Shown here one piece after another: positions 23,142 to 37,353 of a stretch of DNA of 64,000 bases. Under the pieces are notes generated by a model. That model was not told the origin of the DNA, did not search any database, and saw only the letters and a list, made by a program, of their open reading frames with translations. Source of the stretch: Hepsetus odoe (Eukaryota > Chordata > Actinopteri > Characiformes > Hepsetidae); NCBI GenBank assembly GCA_017165825.1, contig CM029374.1, positions 2,914,397 through 2,978,396 of the forward strand, given 5' to 3'. Position numbers and translations under genes: made by a program. How positions within the stretch are numbered: position 1 is the first letter of the stretch; every line of letters starts with the position of its first letter.

Positions 23142-24248
23142 TCACATCTCAAAATGGCGGTATATGTTCTCCACGTATCCCAGGACTCTTTGCCAGTCGG
23201 GCCCCTCAGATTTCAACATCTCCTCTGCTGTCTGAAACAAAAGCGAAAGTGACTAATTGTCATTGCGAACAACAGCACAGCACACAGTGAACCACAACGA
23301 AATTACTCCACTGCATTTAACCCATACACACCGTGCAGCAGCCGTAACTGGCGAAACTGGGAGCAATAATGGGGACGGCACCTTGCCTAAGGTTACTCAG
23401 AGTAACCCACTGGTCTGGGACTTGAACCCACAACCTACCAATCATGGGCCCTAGTTCCTAAACACCAGCCCACGGCTGCCCTGAACAGCGAGGCTGCTTA
23501 TATCATCAGCTCAAGGCCCGGATTTGGAGACAAGTGTGTACTAAACAGGACACATTACTCATCAGAAGAAGAACAGATACATCATTTTAAAAAAAAAAAT
23601 AAATAAATAAAATAATTGTCAAGCTGACCCTTTATCACTTCTGCTGACATTGCCTCAGCTGAACTGTTCACAGTGATATTTACTCAGGTTTTAGCTCAGA
23701 TTAGGGGATATATGTTTTTTACTGGGAGCAGTGGTGGTGTGTTAGGGATCTGGATGGCTACTGTAGTAAAAGAACGAATAGATTTACAAACTTACCAGTG
23801 AGGAAGGGATTCCAACACTCTCTCCAGTCTGAAATGCCAGTAAGAGGTTTTCTTTCTGAGGACAAAACCAAGCATCATAAAAAATAAAATATTGGAAAAA
23901 AAAAAAAATTATATATAAGACTCCAGATGATCAGGTGATTAGTTCACTGTTGCAGCTGAACATTGAGTGGTTGGAACCCCTTTATCTAGAACCTTAGACA
24001 GGCATAACACACATTTTCCACCAACAAGGTGATTCTTTAACAAAATATAAAGAAGAGATAGCCTAAGACTTTTGGACAGACGTATATTTACAGTACTGTA
24101 AAAATATATATATATATATATATATAAATACCTTGTTCTCTGGACTGAGTGTGTTGTACGGTATGTGTGAGGGGAGGTAGGTGTGATAAACTGCACAGAA
24201 GGCCAAACCATCTACCCAACTGCTGCTGAAGTTAGTTATCTCAATGTT

Positions 24249-24316
<68 letters not shown>

Positions 24317-24331
24317 CAGCATATTGTGACA

Positions 24332-24370
<39 letters not shown>

Positions 24371-27300
24371 ATAAATAGCTGGGAATCGAATTGTATGAGT
24401 AAATGAATCGAATTAAATAGAATTTAAAGAAAAAAAATATGAACTGAAGTGAAATAACCTGAAGTGATCTCAAGTGATTCAAATCATCCAGATCTGGTTA
24501 AATGGAATGAATCAAAACTGACAAATCTAATAAAGGATCTGCACCAGACTGAATTTAGTTTTTAAGATTTTGGACCAATTGATCCTACAGCAACGCCTTT
24601 AATTGACTGGATTTAGAGTCTGAAACAGCTACAGCCCAGGAAGTCAGGAACAGCGCTGTTAATGTAAAAGATTAACTTTCTAGCAGTATTCATGTTTAAT
24701 TGTCCTTCCTTGAAAGAAATCAACCTAAAAGTCCTGAGGACCTGAGCTCGGGCGGATGCTGCTCTGTACCTTGTATCCAACGGTTCGATTTTGGCACCAG
24801 CTACAGGCGAGTGTTGCGCTTGATCCGCCGTGGACGTCGCAGACTAGCTACTTGGAAGTCCTCCTGAGGCTCATACACGAGACAAGAAGGGCCAGAGAAG
24901 TAACACGCACTGCAAATATGACTAGAGTACGCACCTTGACGCATCTTCCTGACGTAATCCCACAAAGAAGTGGAGATGAACAAAACCGCAAGACGGCATC
25001 ACCATGCAAGCCGGGCGCTTGAGCCGGAACGATAACGAAAGAAAGAGCAGGGCTGCGCGTTTAAGAGCGCAGAGAGATACAGCGCGAGATAGAGAAAGAT
25101 GGTGAAGGCGTGATGAAGCGATTAAATGGGACAGAAAGAGAACGAGGAAATAGAGAGGAAAAACTACACTCACTGTCCTGCTGGTCGGTTCGGAAAGCAT
25201 CTATAAGAGAGAACTGACAATGGGACAAATTTGGCCTCTTTTGGATTCAGCAAACGCAGAATGCGCAATAGACAGAGAAACAGACCATCTTAGAAAAGAA
25301 GTTCATTCAAAGAAACTGATGATGCACTGAAAACTGGTTTTTTATACCTTTATATGTATTGATCATGTTGTCCTGCTAGTCCAAAATCTGTCTCTCTCGG
25401 GCTGGTTTGTTGTTCTAAAATTCAGCACAAAGATGTTCAGGACTGCTTTTCTGAGCATTGGGACTAAGCATCATACTCCTCCCTATCCAGGCTTTCATGA
25501 TATATCAGAAGTGCAGTTAGATATAGATATAGAGAGTTATATATATATATATAAATAATGGTACATTTTATTAATTAACATATTTCTTATTACATTAAAC
25601 AAAAAAATATATTTATTCACAAAAAGAATACAAAACATTATATTGAAATAAACATCTAAACATCATGAAATTAAAGACTAAATACATAATTTTATATTAC
25701 TATTTACAACCCTTTATATTTATATTAATAAAATTATAAGTTAAATGCAGGAATGACTATAAATATAAAACAAAAGAAAGTAAAAGAAAAAGAAAAATCT
25801 CACTCCCCCTATGAAGACCATCATGAGGGAACACTGTGTGAGAAAGTTTGATATATACTTTCTATTGATTTTTAAGGCGAAAAGGAAGTCAACGCCCCTT
25901 TTTTATGCTTCTCATCTTTTCTATATATTCATTTACTTTAACTAGCAGAGAGCTTCCAGCTCCACAGGCCACAGGCATGTTTAAGATCTAATCACAGATT
26001 TCCAACAGTATTCATGTGTTCCCCTACTAAAGTACTTCTGCTTCTTCCAACAAATACCCATTGTGTCCAAAGGGTTCAATTAATTTTTGTCATATTAAAG
26101 AGCTTGATCCCCAAAAAGCCTGTGGTTCAAGCGCTAATGGACTCTGGGATGTGACCAATGGATGAAATTACATTCACACTTTCCTACAGCCAATTCTTCA
26201 ACATTCATTCCAGCAAAACCTCTCCTGAAGTGATGGTGCTTTGCTTTGCATTTGATGGATGCTTCTGTCTTGAGATCTGTGTTTTAAATAGTTCTGCTTA
26301 TCTCACTTAATGACATTTTAGTGAAAATGGCAGGAAGAAAAGAGGGGTTTTAAGGTCTTCAACAATTCTCGATTGCCAGTTTGACTAATTTTAGCTCTAA
26401 AATCATTTGCTTAAACAAAAATTGGTCTACACACGTGAAACAAACAAAGGTCATGTGCTTCCATGGGCAGTTAATGCAAGAGCAAGGTAAGTTTTTCTAA
26501 TAAAGTGGCCAGTGAGGTCCAGGGTAGATGTTTCTAATAAAGTGACCAATGAGTAGAAGCGCAAGGTGTTTCCTATAAAGTGGCCAAACGAGTGGAAGGT
26601 AGATGTTTCCAATTAAATGGGGGTTTGCTTTGCATACCTGACAGAAGAAGCTATTTCGAGCATTCTTCCTTTGCTCTAACTTCCACTTTCTTAAGGACAT
26701 TTCCAGTGAAATGAAGGAAGAAAGGGAGGGTTTAGAGGTCTTTTACAGTTCTCGATTTCCAGCTTGATCAATTTCAGACCTTCAGTCAGTTTGTTAAACA
26801 AGCTCATGGTCACATCGAATGCATTCCAACACTCTTAGAGGCTTGAAAGATCTCAGTTTAAGATACTCAGAATTGATCTACATGGACTTGAGCTGAAATA
26901 AGCTAAGAGCTTACAAAATATTTAAAAGTGAAAGTGACTACTTGCTCAAGGGTACTTTTGGTCTAGGATTTGAGCCCATGACCTTCCGGTCCTGGGGCCT
27001 TGTCCCTAACCTCTAGATCACCACCATTCAGAAGAGACATTCTACAGTTGGTAGAATTGTATCAAATGAACATCTTTCCACCAAAGTCCCCAAAAAGTCA
27101 TTTGAAACTTTCACACAAAACTACCTCATTTGTGTTTCCAACAAGCAGACAGACGTTCTTACCTTACTGACAGATCTTGTGAGTGGCATGGACATCTGGG
27201 AGATACCATTTATCATGCAGTGAAGGCGAAGTTGGAGGAAGTCTGAGAGGCTTCTGCAAATGATGGAATGTACCAAGAAACACAGAGGGGTGATCAGGCT

Positions 27301-29659
27301 TCCAATAAGATTTTGCAGTCGATGTGCCTTCTAAACCACGAGAGGAAGACAATGATGTCTAGAATCCCAAACAACTGGGTGAGCCGTGTTGATTCACCTT
27401 AAGATTACTCATCGTAATGAATGATTGGCCTCTGGTCAAACCTGAGTCAACCGCTTGGGTGTTTCACTGCGATTTTTGAGGGTCTGAGTAAATCATTTTT
27501 TCTTGCTTTGCTGATAAAAAGCTGCTTTAACTTGTTTTCAAGCCAGGCGTAAAATCATTTAATGGACAGAGTTAGGAAGTAATGCGGAGTTAGGTGTCTG
27601 TACACTCAGTTTTTACTTTTCTTATGACTTCTTGCTTTTATTCCCTACATTGAAACCCAAATCTTTCTACTTTTTCCATTTTCGGAACAGCCTCCTCACG
27701 TTAGTCTGGATGAGGGGAATCCTCCATCACCTTCCCAACATCCTGACCCAGTTCAGCCTAAAGGGACATAAACATACAGTAAAGACGTCCCTCTGTGTGT
27801 CCATCGGTGAGGACAGAGGAAGTGGGAGCCAGAGAGAGAGGACAGGAGAGGATGTGGAGCTAGGGTATGGAGGTGTCCGTGATGGGAGAACTAGTAGAGA
27901 CGTGATGAAAGTAGAAGCGTGAAGTTCATGTTGATTATTATTTTTCAGTAGATTGTTTTTATTGGTCGGAAGTTCAAGTTTAATAGTCTTTAATTCTATT
28001 AATGATGGAGGAGATCCAGTTCACTTTCAGCACAGACAGACGCTCCAGACGTCCTTCAGAGGAGACACTTTACACTCATGTGGCTAAAAGTCCAACAACC
28101 TGTTGGTTTTATTAGGGAGGATCAAAAATGATGGCTGGTTTAATGGCCTGGGGGTTGTGGAAAGGTTAAATATATGAAAATATTGATATTGGCCCAAAAA
28201 CATTTACTGATACATGGAGGATTGACCTCCTTGGACCCACCTTGATCTTTCTGTAGTATCTTTCTCTTTCTCTCCTCTCCCTCTTTCTTCCTTCCATCTC
28301 TCTCCTGTGCTCCTCATACCCCATTCCACCGGTTCCTTCTCTCTTAGTGGCGCCCCCTTCTGACCTTGAGGTTCTCTCTCTTGGCCTGCACCTGTCTGTT
28401 TTTGCTCCAGCCCGCCTCGACGCCCACTTGGTCTTCCACTTCTCGCCGCCCTTGCTGGACCTCGGCCAGCTGCCTCTTCAAGTCCTGCTGGGCCTCTCGG
28501 AGTGTGCTCAGTTCCTCCTCCGCCTCCACCCTCAGTCTGTCTGCCACCACTAGCGCCACCTGCAAGTCGGACTGGAACTGCAGCCACTCAGAGCACTCGG
28601 CCTGGGAAAACACAAACGGCCAGGGTCATCCTCATTCATCAACAACACCTACCTAGCTGGGGTCAGTCAGTCAGTCATACGCTTGTCCCAAGGGTCGCGG
28701 GAGTGCTGGAGTCCATCCTAGCTTCACAGGGCGTAAGGACGGGGACACACCCTGACAGGCTCAGCCCATCGCAGGGAGGGGCATAACGGGTACGGCACCT
28801 TGCTCAAGGGTACCTCAGGGCAACCTATCGGGAAGGGGTTCCCGATCCTCCGACTGGCGGCCACGCCTGAACCACTAGGCCACAAACACACCACCATACC
28901 AGTACAGGTGTTCCCAATGGCTGGTGAGTAGAAGTGCAAGGTAGGCATTTCTAATAAAGTGGCCAGTGACTGGAAGCACAAAAATGTGACCAATTAGTGG
29001 AAGCTCAAGGTAGGTATTTCTGACAAAGTGGCCAGAGCATGCCTCCAATACAGCGAGTGGTAAAATAGGGTGTGCGTTTCTGAAAAGTGGCCAGAGACTG
29101 TAATACTCCATTTTTCAAAAAAAGAGGAGAAAGTAAAGCCTTACCAGTAATCCTCAATTTCAGAGGAAAGCGATGGGACTTGGTGCTCATATCCTGTGGT
29201 AGCTCTAGTGGGATTCCCCATAAAGCAGAACAATATGAGTAATACCGTGAACAGAATATGAAACTATAATAAACTGACCACGGATCAGCCATTTGGCTTA
29301 AACTAAACACCACGCGGGTTAAAGTGATCGCTAGGCATGAAGAGATCTGGAGCAGGCCTGGACTCAAATGCAGTCGATTAGTCTGGGACATGTTTGTGTC
29401 AGGCTTAAATAGAGAAAAACAAAACAATTATCAGTTATAAATCTATCTGTGTTACGAGGTAAGCAGCAGAAAGAATGGCGCCCAGGGCATTTCTGCGGCA
29501 CAGACATCATTAGTGGGAACATTTCTCTCTCTTATTACTGCCCACAATCCAGCTTCGCTCTTATTCAGCTAAAATGCACCATTTGTACATTATTTGCACA
29601 CCGTCACTTTCATTTTCCTTCTTTCATCTCAATTATACATGTCTGCGTATCCCAAAAGG

Positions 29660-29720
<61 letters not shown>

Positions 29721-29721
29721 G

Positions 29722-29766
<45 letters not shown>

Positions 29767-31620
29767 ATTATATATAAACTCAGCATAACAGAGACTTCTC
29801 TGCATTACATATTTATTTAGATGGATTTTTAAAAAAAAATACACTTGTATATTTTTAACCTGTATTTTAAACCTGTTTTCCTCTAGATTTATTTTATTTT
29901 ATTATTCTATTGTCATATATATTTTTTACATTTTAAATTTTATTGTATATTTCACTTATTTTATTTTTATTACATTCTTTCCTCTATTCTTTTGTATCTA
30001 GAATTAGTTTTTAAATTCCATAGCACAATCTTGGAGCTATTCAGATACATTTAATTGCAAGCTGTACTTGCAAACTGCTTGAATCTTTAAAAATAAATTG
30101 GTTCAGGAAAGAAAAAAAAAAAACAAAAAACAAAAACACTACTCTTGGATTTCATCACAGTGGTTCCGGTACAAAGTGATGGAAAGAACCAGAACCAGTC
30201 CCAGAACTGGTTTCCTGTTGATGGAAAGGGAGATGTCTTCACAGTCGCTTCTGGTCAAGTTGTTGCTTCAAGGAAAGAGGAAGTGGCTGAATCAAAGTGA
30301 GCCTTCCTGACCGTTAGAGGATGGTGGACTGTAACACGGACCCTGCGGTCCCATAGCAACGGGTTTACAGAGAAGGGTCTTACTCTTTTTATTGATTCAG
30401 CACTTTATTTTTACCAGCAAGTCCTGGCACTTTCGTGAGGATCTCGGTTTGCCATGTTTGATGGAAAAAGGCTGCATCTCTCGCCTCATTGCTTCCCTAT
30501 TCTTCTGTTTTGATTTGCTAGAAGTGACGCTTCTCCTCAAACTGGATTCACGCATTGTACTCATAGCTTTCGCTTGGTGTCACACCCTTAGGGATCGCCC
30601 ACCTGGAGGGCAAAACAGCTGCCCACTTTTTTCCTCTTATCGTATGTAATGTATAGGATGCAGGGAGTAGAAGTGGAGGAGTTTAAATACTTGGGATCAA
30701 AAGTTCAGAGTAATCATGAGTGTGGAAGAGGGGTGAAGAAGAGAGTGCAGGCAGGTTGGAATGGGTGGGAAGAGTGGCTGGAGTGATCAGAGACCGGGAC
30801 CAGCAAAATGATCTCGTTAAAGATAAGGTTCAGTTCCAGTCTGGGTGTAGCTAGCTAACTTTAGCTTATTATCAGTCCCCTTCACTTTGCCACTGAAGAC
30901 TTTCCTCTACATCATCGCCCAAGTGGCAGCAATATTGAGCCGTCCACACTGAACACACACGCTTGTGAACTCGTGTAAACTTTTATCCTGACTTCAGTGT
31001 AAAGGGGAGGATTCCCCACTAGGTACATGCAGACGTTGCCGAAGTGGAGCTCTGGCGTGGACTTTAGTGTTTTTTAGACTGAATGCTGATGTGGACATTG
31101 CTAAAAGTCCCCAAAACCTGGTTTGTTCCCATATCTCGGCTGCCGAAGTGAAAGTGAAAGTGACTGCGTAATCGTGAACCACAACTAAAATGCAACCTCT
31201 CTATTTAACCCACACCGTGCAACAGTGGGCAGCCACATCCCGCGCCCGGGGAGCAATGACAGGGACAGTACCTTGCTCAAGGGTACCTCAGCGCGACCTG
31301 CTGGTCTGGGATTTGAACCCACGACCTGGGGCCTCCTCACTAACCACCAGGTCAACGCTGCCTGGTTGCTGTTTTGTTAAATATTGAATATTTGTTGGAG
31401 GTTTTTGTCCTCCAGGGCTCTTTGCTAATTATGTGGTGCCTTACAGTCCCCCCGAAAATGAAGCTACATGAGCTGGAACACACGGCTACACTCCGTTTCA
31501 CACACATGGAATGTGCGTTTACTCCTTCATTCCCAAACGTGTTCATGCAGTAAACGAGTTGCTCAATACAGGATGGAGAAAGAAAGGATCTGAGTCAGGA
31601 CATGTAATACGAACAGCTTT

Positions 31621-31681
<61 letters not shown>

Positions 31682-33249
31682 CCCAACTCCACACAGCAGA
31701 GAAGCATCACTGACACATGTGAATAAAAGAAAACAAACACACACACGTCACAGAATATGATTCATCACATTGAAGTAGATGCAGATACGTTGAACACTGT
31801 TTCCTTTTCAGGGCTTCATGACTGTTTATTGGTTCAGCCTTCATTTCCTCTGACTGTAATCTGTGGTTACTTTAATTATGTATCCAACAGAAAAGATTCT
31901 CCTTAATTACTGGGTTCTCACACACTAATTAACTGCACGCTTACACACTGAACAACAAAAGTATCATTCTGCAAGTGCATCTAATGTAAGGATAATTATA
32001 TTATTAAAAAAAAAAAAAAAAAAAAAGATAAACCTGTAAAATAATTGACAAAATATGTTCCATTTATGCTAATAATTTAATAATGAATAATTAAATACTT
32101 CTTTAAATTCATGTAAATTTACGTAAGACATTATATAATGACGATATAACATTACTTTAGAAAATACATCATTATTTATTAAGCAATGACTACCATTTCC
32201 AAGAAACTAACGCGCTTTCCCGCCGATGGGTTAGACTCATTCAGGGCGCAGGTCCCCGTCCTTCGCCTGAATGAGCTGGGATGACTTCACCCCACTACCC
32301 TAATTAGGACAAGCGGCCCAGAAAATGACTGACTGACTGACTTTATTTTCATTGTCGGAATTATTTAATGAACCCTAATTTCTACTAATAATCAGTTCAT
32401 TGTTTAATTTATGCATTCAACTTTAAAAATGGTCTTCAAACATGTACCGGTGGGATTTAACCAGATTCATGAATTTCACCCGAAATTCAGTCAGGTTCAC
32501 TTGCCCAGATTCCCTAATCCCACTCAGTCACCTGTTCGTTGTCCTGCTGAGGGAAGGCAGGACACTGAATTCCAACAGAGACTGAAAGTTGTGTTCTGTT
32601 TGATTTCAATAACTGTAAACCCTGCCTTCTCCCTCGCAGCTCTGAGAGTTTGGTCTTCGCCCGGACAGTGGCGTCAGTTGATCAGAACAGGAAACCAGTT
32701 TTGAAACTGGAGTCGGATGAGGGAACTGGACTCCAGTGTAAAACAGTTACTGATTTTGCAGTTTTTTATACCGGGGCAGTGGTTGTCTGTGATGTGTATC
32801 AAGATGGCAAATAGTCACTTTCACTTCACTTTCACTGAATGTAATTAAAGGGGACTGACGTTATGGAATTACATCATTACGCAACAAACCTCTCTAAAGG
32901 GGACGCCGTCAGTCTGCATACTCTCAGCTCGGTGGGGGGCGGACGCCCGGCCTGGAGGAGGAGGAGAGGGGAGGAGGAGGAGGTTGATGGAAGGTGGACA
33001 AAGAGGAATAAGAGGAAGAAAACGTGCTTGCCAGCCTCCTCCATTGACCCTGAGTCTTCACACCACAGCTGGAGCTGATTACCACACACACACACCCCTA
33101 ACAGAGACGGCCATCTACTGTAGTTATCTCCCCTATGCACTCATTATACTCATTATTATTCAGATGTGGAAAAAGGATCATTTGGAGGAGAGTTCACTGA
33201 CACTTTGGGAAAACTCAGGAAACACTACACCCTGTTCCATATAGATAAA

Positions 33250-33293
<44 letters not shown>

Positions 33294-33954
33294 CGTTCAG
33301 AAAGAAACGGTGTGTGTGAGGAATTATGAGCGTCTTCTGTCGAATTTAAATTTCCTACCACACCCTCCCTCTCTCTCAATCCCTTCCTCTCTCATCTCAT
33401 TCTCTTCTCTCACCCTTTCTAACCCATTCCCTCCCTCCCACTCTCTCCCCTCCCCTTTTGTTTGGCCTCCAACTCTTAATTTTGTTGCTGCATCTCCTTC
33501 TCTCCATTACATCTTTCTCTCTTTCTGTTTTACTCTTGATCCTCCCTCTCTCACCCCACACCCCCAAGCCCCTCACCTTCCTCATCCTCTCTCTCTGGAG
33601 GTAATGCTCACGCTGTTAAAATTGATAAAGGGATCTTTTACTGCGTCCATTTTCTGAAACTAAGCTGACCTGCTCTTTATTGCTTTTTAGAGGCTTCAAA
33701 ACACCCATTAAGCTCCACCCAATTAGTTTGTGGGAGACTGGGAAATGGTCCCATGAAAAAAGCAAAAAACAACCCATAAATGTCAAATGCGCTGATGTGA
33801 AAACGGCACAAAATAAAAAGAACACAAGTTACAGGCCCCTTAGCCGGAACCTGACATGCACGGAGTTCCTGCAGCCAGTTAAGGACATTTAATACATATT
33901 TACAGTGAATGCACTCAGTGATGGTGTGCAAGCATTCACACACACACACACACA

Positions 33955-34010
<56 letters not shown>

Positions 34011-34990
34011 CTGTAAGGAAAGCCTAATTTTCTATGTAAACTTATTCTAGAGTGGACCAAGGAAAAGAGCTCATTCCTGGAAATCACCGCCGACCATCTG
34101 GAACTGATCCTCTGTGTGTGTGAGAGTGAGTTTGTTCTGTGGCTGGGGATGACTGACCACCCACACACACACACACACACACACATCCTGTTTCAAGGGC
34201 TATAGACAATATGTTTTCTGACAACAGTAGTATTTGCTCAGGCATAGAGTTATTCTGTGTGTGTGTGTGTGTGTTGGGGGGGGAACATGCACTATTGTGA
34301 AGATGATAACATCTGAAGGAAAACAACACCCAGTTCCCATCTTTTTGCTTTAGATTTAAGTGATAGTGCAGCCGACGAGTAGTAACGAGAGCTGATGTCC
34401 AGCAGGACATCCCTCTAGGAGATGCTGTTACACGGAAAACATGTCTGTTGTGGACATGAGGCGAGTCTATGGATATAAGCGTCCAACATTTGCTTCAGTT
34501 CCCATTAAACAATGGAAAAACAGCAGGTTCTGGGTTCGATTCCCAATTGGGACGTCCCGACTCCCTTCTGTGTGCAAGTCCGCGCATATTTCTTCTCCGG
34601 TGGCTCACAGTCCAACATCATGCACGTCAGGTGGACTAGAAAACCGGCCCAAAGGTGTGTGTGTGTGCGCGCGCGTTTCTGAATTTCAGTAGACAGGCTA
34701 GCAAAAATATACATTACTGTAGCAGTTTAAAATGATGGTCTACATAGATTTGAAAAAACATTTTATAAATGACATTTAGCGCAAGTTTCATCACCATCCC
34801 TGTAAAATTAACTTCATAGATTTAGCTTTACTGCAAATTAATAATATTCTGCTACCTGAATGAAAAATACTTTTCTAAGGGTCTGTGTGTGTTGGGTGAT
34901 GCATGCAAGGGGGTGCTTTTTTGGGAGGGGGGGGTTTCTGTGTGTGTGTGTGGTCACTGTTCTCATGTAGTCCAGGAGGCACTGGGAAGG

Positions 34991-35042
<52 letters not shown>

Positions 35043-35077
35043 CACGCAGCTTGTTCGGCCGATCCAGCAAGGTTCAG

Positions 35078-35118
<41 letters not shown>

Positions 35119-36810
35119 TTCTAGTCAGTTAGCCGGTAGGTCACTCCATGCTGACTTCCCCCTCAATCCAAACAAAAAAGTTTTGTCCTCCCAACAGCTG
35201 AAAAGAATTCCCATCGCCTCACATACTACATCTCTCTCTCTCTCTCTCTCTCAAGCTGCGCAACAGCCCTCATTCCTCTGCTATAGAGCCTGTCCCAATC
35301 TCACTCACTCCCCTCACCCCTCACTACAACACCAGAGCATTTAAAGCCATTGTTTCTTGAGAAACTATTTAAACACTTTCCTCCTCAAACCCCTTTAGTG
35401 ACCGTACCAGGGACCAAGAGTCCCAGGACTATTAAGGGACCTTCAGGACCATCAGTGAAGAGGCATGAACAGAGAGAGAGAAGTTGATCAGCCAAGACAC
35501 ATGTGATGATTCCAAAGATGAAAATGTGTTCAAACATGAGGACAAAACCAAGAATTCAACCAAACTGCTGTTATAAAGTGACTGAGAGACGCATCTAGAA
35601 CTTTCTAAAGCCCTAGAGTGAAGTTATCTTCCGGCACTCAAACCCATAACGTTCTGTTCAAGGGGCCTAAACACTCGGCCACCTCGAACACTTCCTTTAT
35701 TCGATCACGGAAAACCTCAGACATGAATATTCACGGGACGTCCTGTTCAGCCGTCCCTTTAAGCCACTCAAGGGCCACAGCTCTGAGAAAGAGGGGTGGA
35801 GAGAATATTAGAAGAGAAGAAAAAAAACAAGGAAGACACATTCACTCCGTCTCCTCCCCACCTCTTTTCTTCCCCCCTCTCATCGGTCCTCCTTTTTTGC
35901 CCATCCTTCTCTATCTCCCCCTTTTCTCCCTCTTCCACCTTTCCTACTTTTGCCATTTTATCTGTCCCTCTTATGTCTCTCTCTCTTCTTTCTTTTTCTT
36001 GCCTCATTCTCTCCATTTTTCCTCCCTCTCCCTTCTTCACATTCTCTTGGTGTCTCGCTCTCACGCCCTCTCTCTTCTGCCCTCTTTCTCTCATATATAT
36101 ATATATATTTCTTTCTCTCTCCTTCTCTCTCTCTCCCCTTCCTCTCTTCCACCTTTCCTCCTTCTTTCTCAGTTTCACCTGTCCCTCTTCCCCTCCTTTC
36201 TTTTGCTTCCTTTTTTTCTATTTCGCTGGCTCTCTCTCTCCATTTTTCTTCTGATCCTCTCCATCTAGTCTATCTATCTATTGTTCATCCCTCTTCTACA
36301 CGTTTTCTCTTTCCCGTCACCTCATCCCTCACCTGTCACTCCTTTTGTCCTCTCTATTTTCCCTTTCTTTCTCCCCTTCTCTTTTATCTCTCTCTTTCCT
36401 GAATCTCTCCTCTGCTCTTTTCTTTCTCTCTACACCTCTCATCTAAAGCTGTTCTCTTTGATGGCAGGCAGAATCCAATCATGATAGCATCTCTTCATCA
36501 TGCATGCAATCAGTTGCATGCCACACACACACACACACAGGCCTTGAACTCTGAACAATAAGCTGGTCTTTATTTTGGGCAGTATGTTCCACATGCCTCT
36601 ACTGAAGACAGTCTGTCCTCACCCCCACTTTGACCTTTGACCTCCACTTCTTGTTGGAGCTTCCTCGCCTCCAGAGCGACTCAAACTTCTGCATGAGAGA
36701 GTCCAGCGCAGGGGGCTAAATTTAGCCTCCCTTTTTTGCTCTGCCCATCCTGCGAGTGCGTGTCAGCTCAAACTGAGCCAGGGGAGGAAAATATAAGCCC
36801 TTGTGAACTG

Positions 36811-36843
<33 letters not shown>

Positions 36844-37194
36844 TTTGACCAGTGATGAGCAGTTGCTGCAGTTTGTTGAGCAGTGTTGAAGAGTCACTCA
36901 GAAAACCCATTACTGTTACTAACGACTCCTCACTCCGTCCGTCCCAAAACAGGGACAGAAATTTATTGGCCTCATCTGGGACATTATCTCATTGTTATCA
37001 CAGTTTACGACGAGCTGCAGGGAGCAAAGTATTCACATTTACATCTGTTCTACTGGGAGAGAGGGAGAGAGAGAGGGAGAGGGAGAGAGAGAGAGAGTTT
37101 GTGGAAATTAAACTGACCTGCATTCTTTCCTTCAGATTCTTCAACTCTTCCTTCATCTGTTCTCGCTCCTTCAGGAAACATCTTAACAAATCTA

Positions 37195-37251
<57 letters not shown>

Positions 37252-37309
37252 TATATTAATACTCTTCAAATAACATTTTAATTGCATTAAGATACTGTTT
37301 AATTAGTCA

Positions 37310-37353
<44 letters not shown>

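Noticed and set aside
24063..24482. A continuous 139-codon minus frame including the CH exon
   Set aside because: Only 24132-24248 is exon; the rest is microsatellite (Ser-Leu repeats) and intron on either side of clear splice sites.
35618..36402. Long plus-strand Ser/Leu/Phe-rich and minus-strand Arg/Glu-rich frames of up to 216 codons
   Set aside because: They cover a C/T-only tract; low-complexity composition removes stops. No conserved motif, splice context or domain is present.
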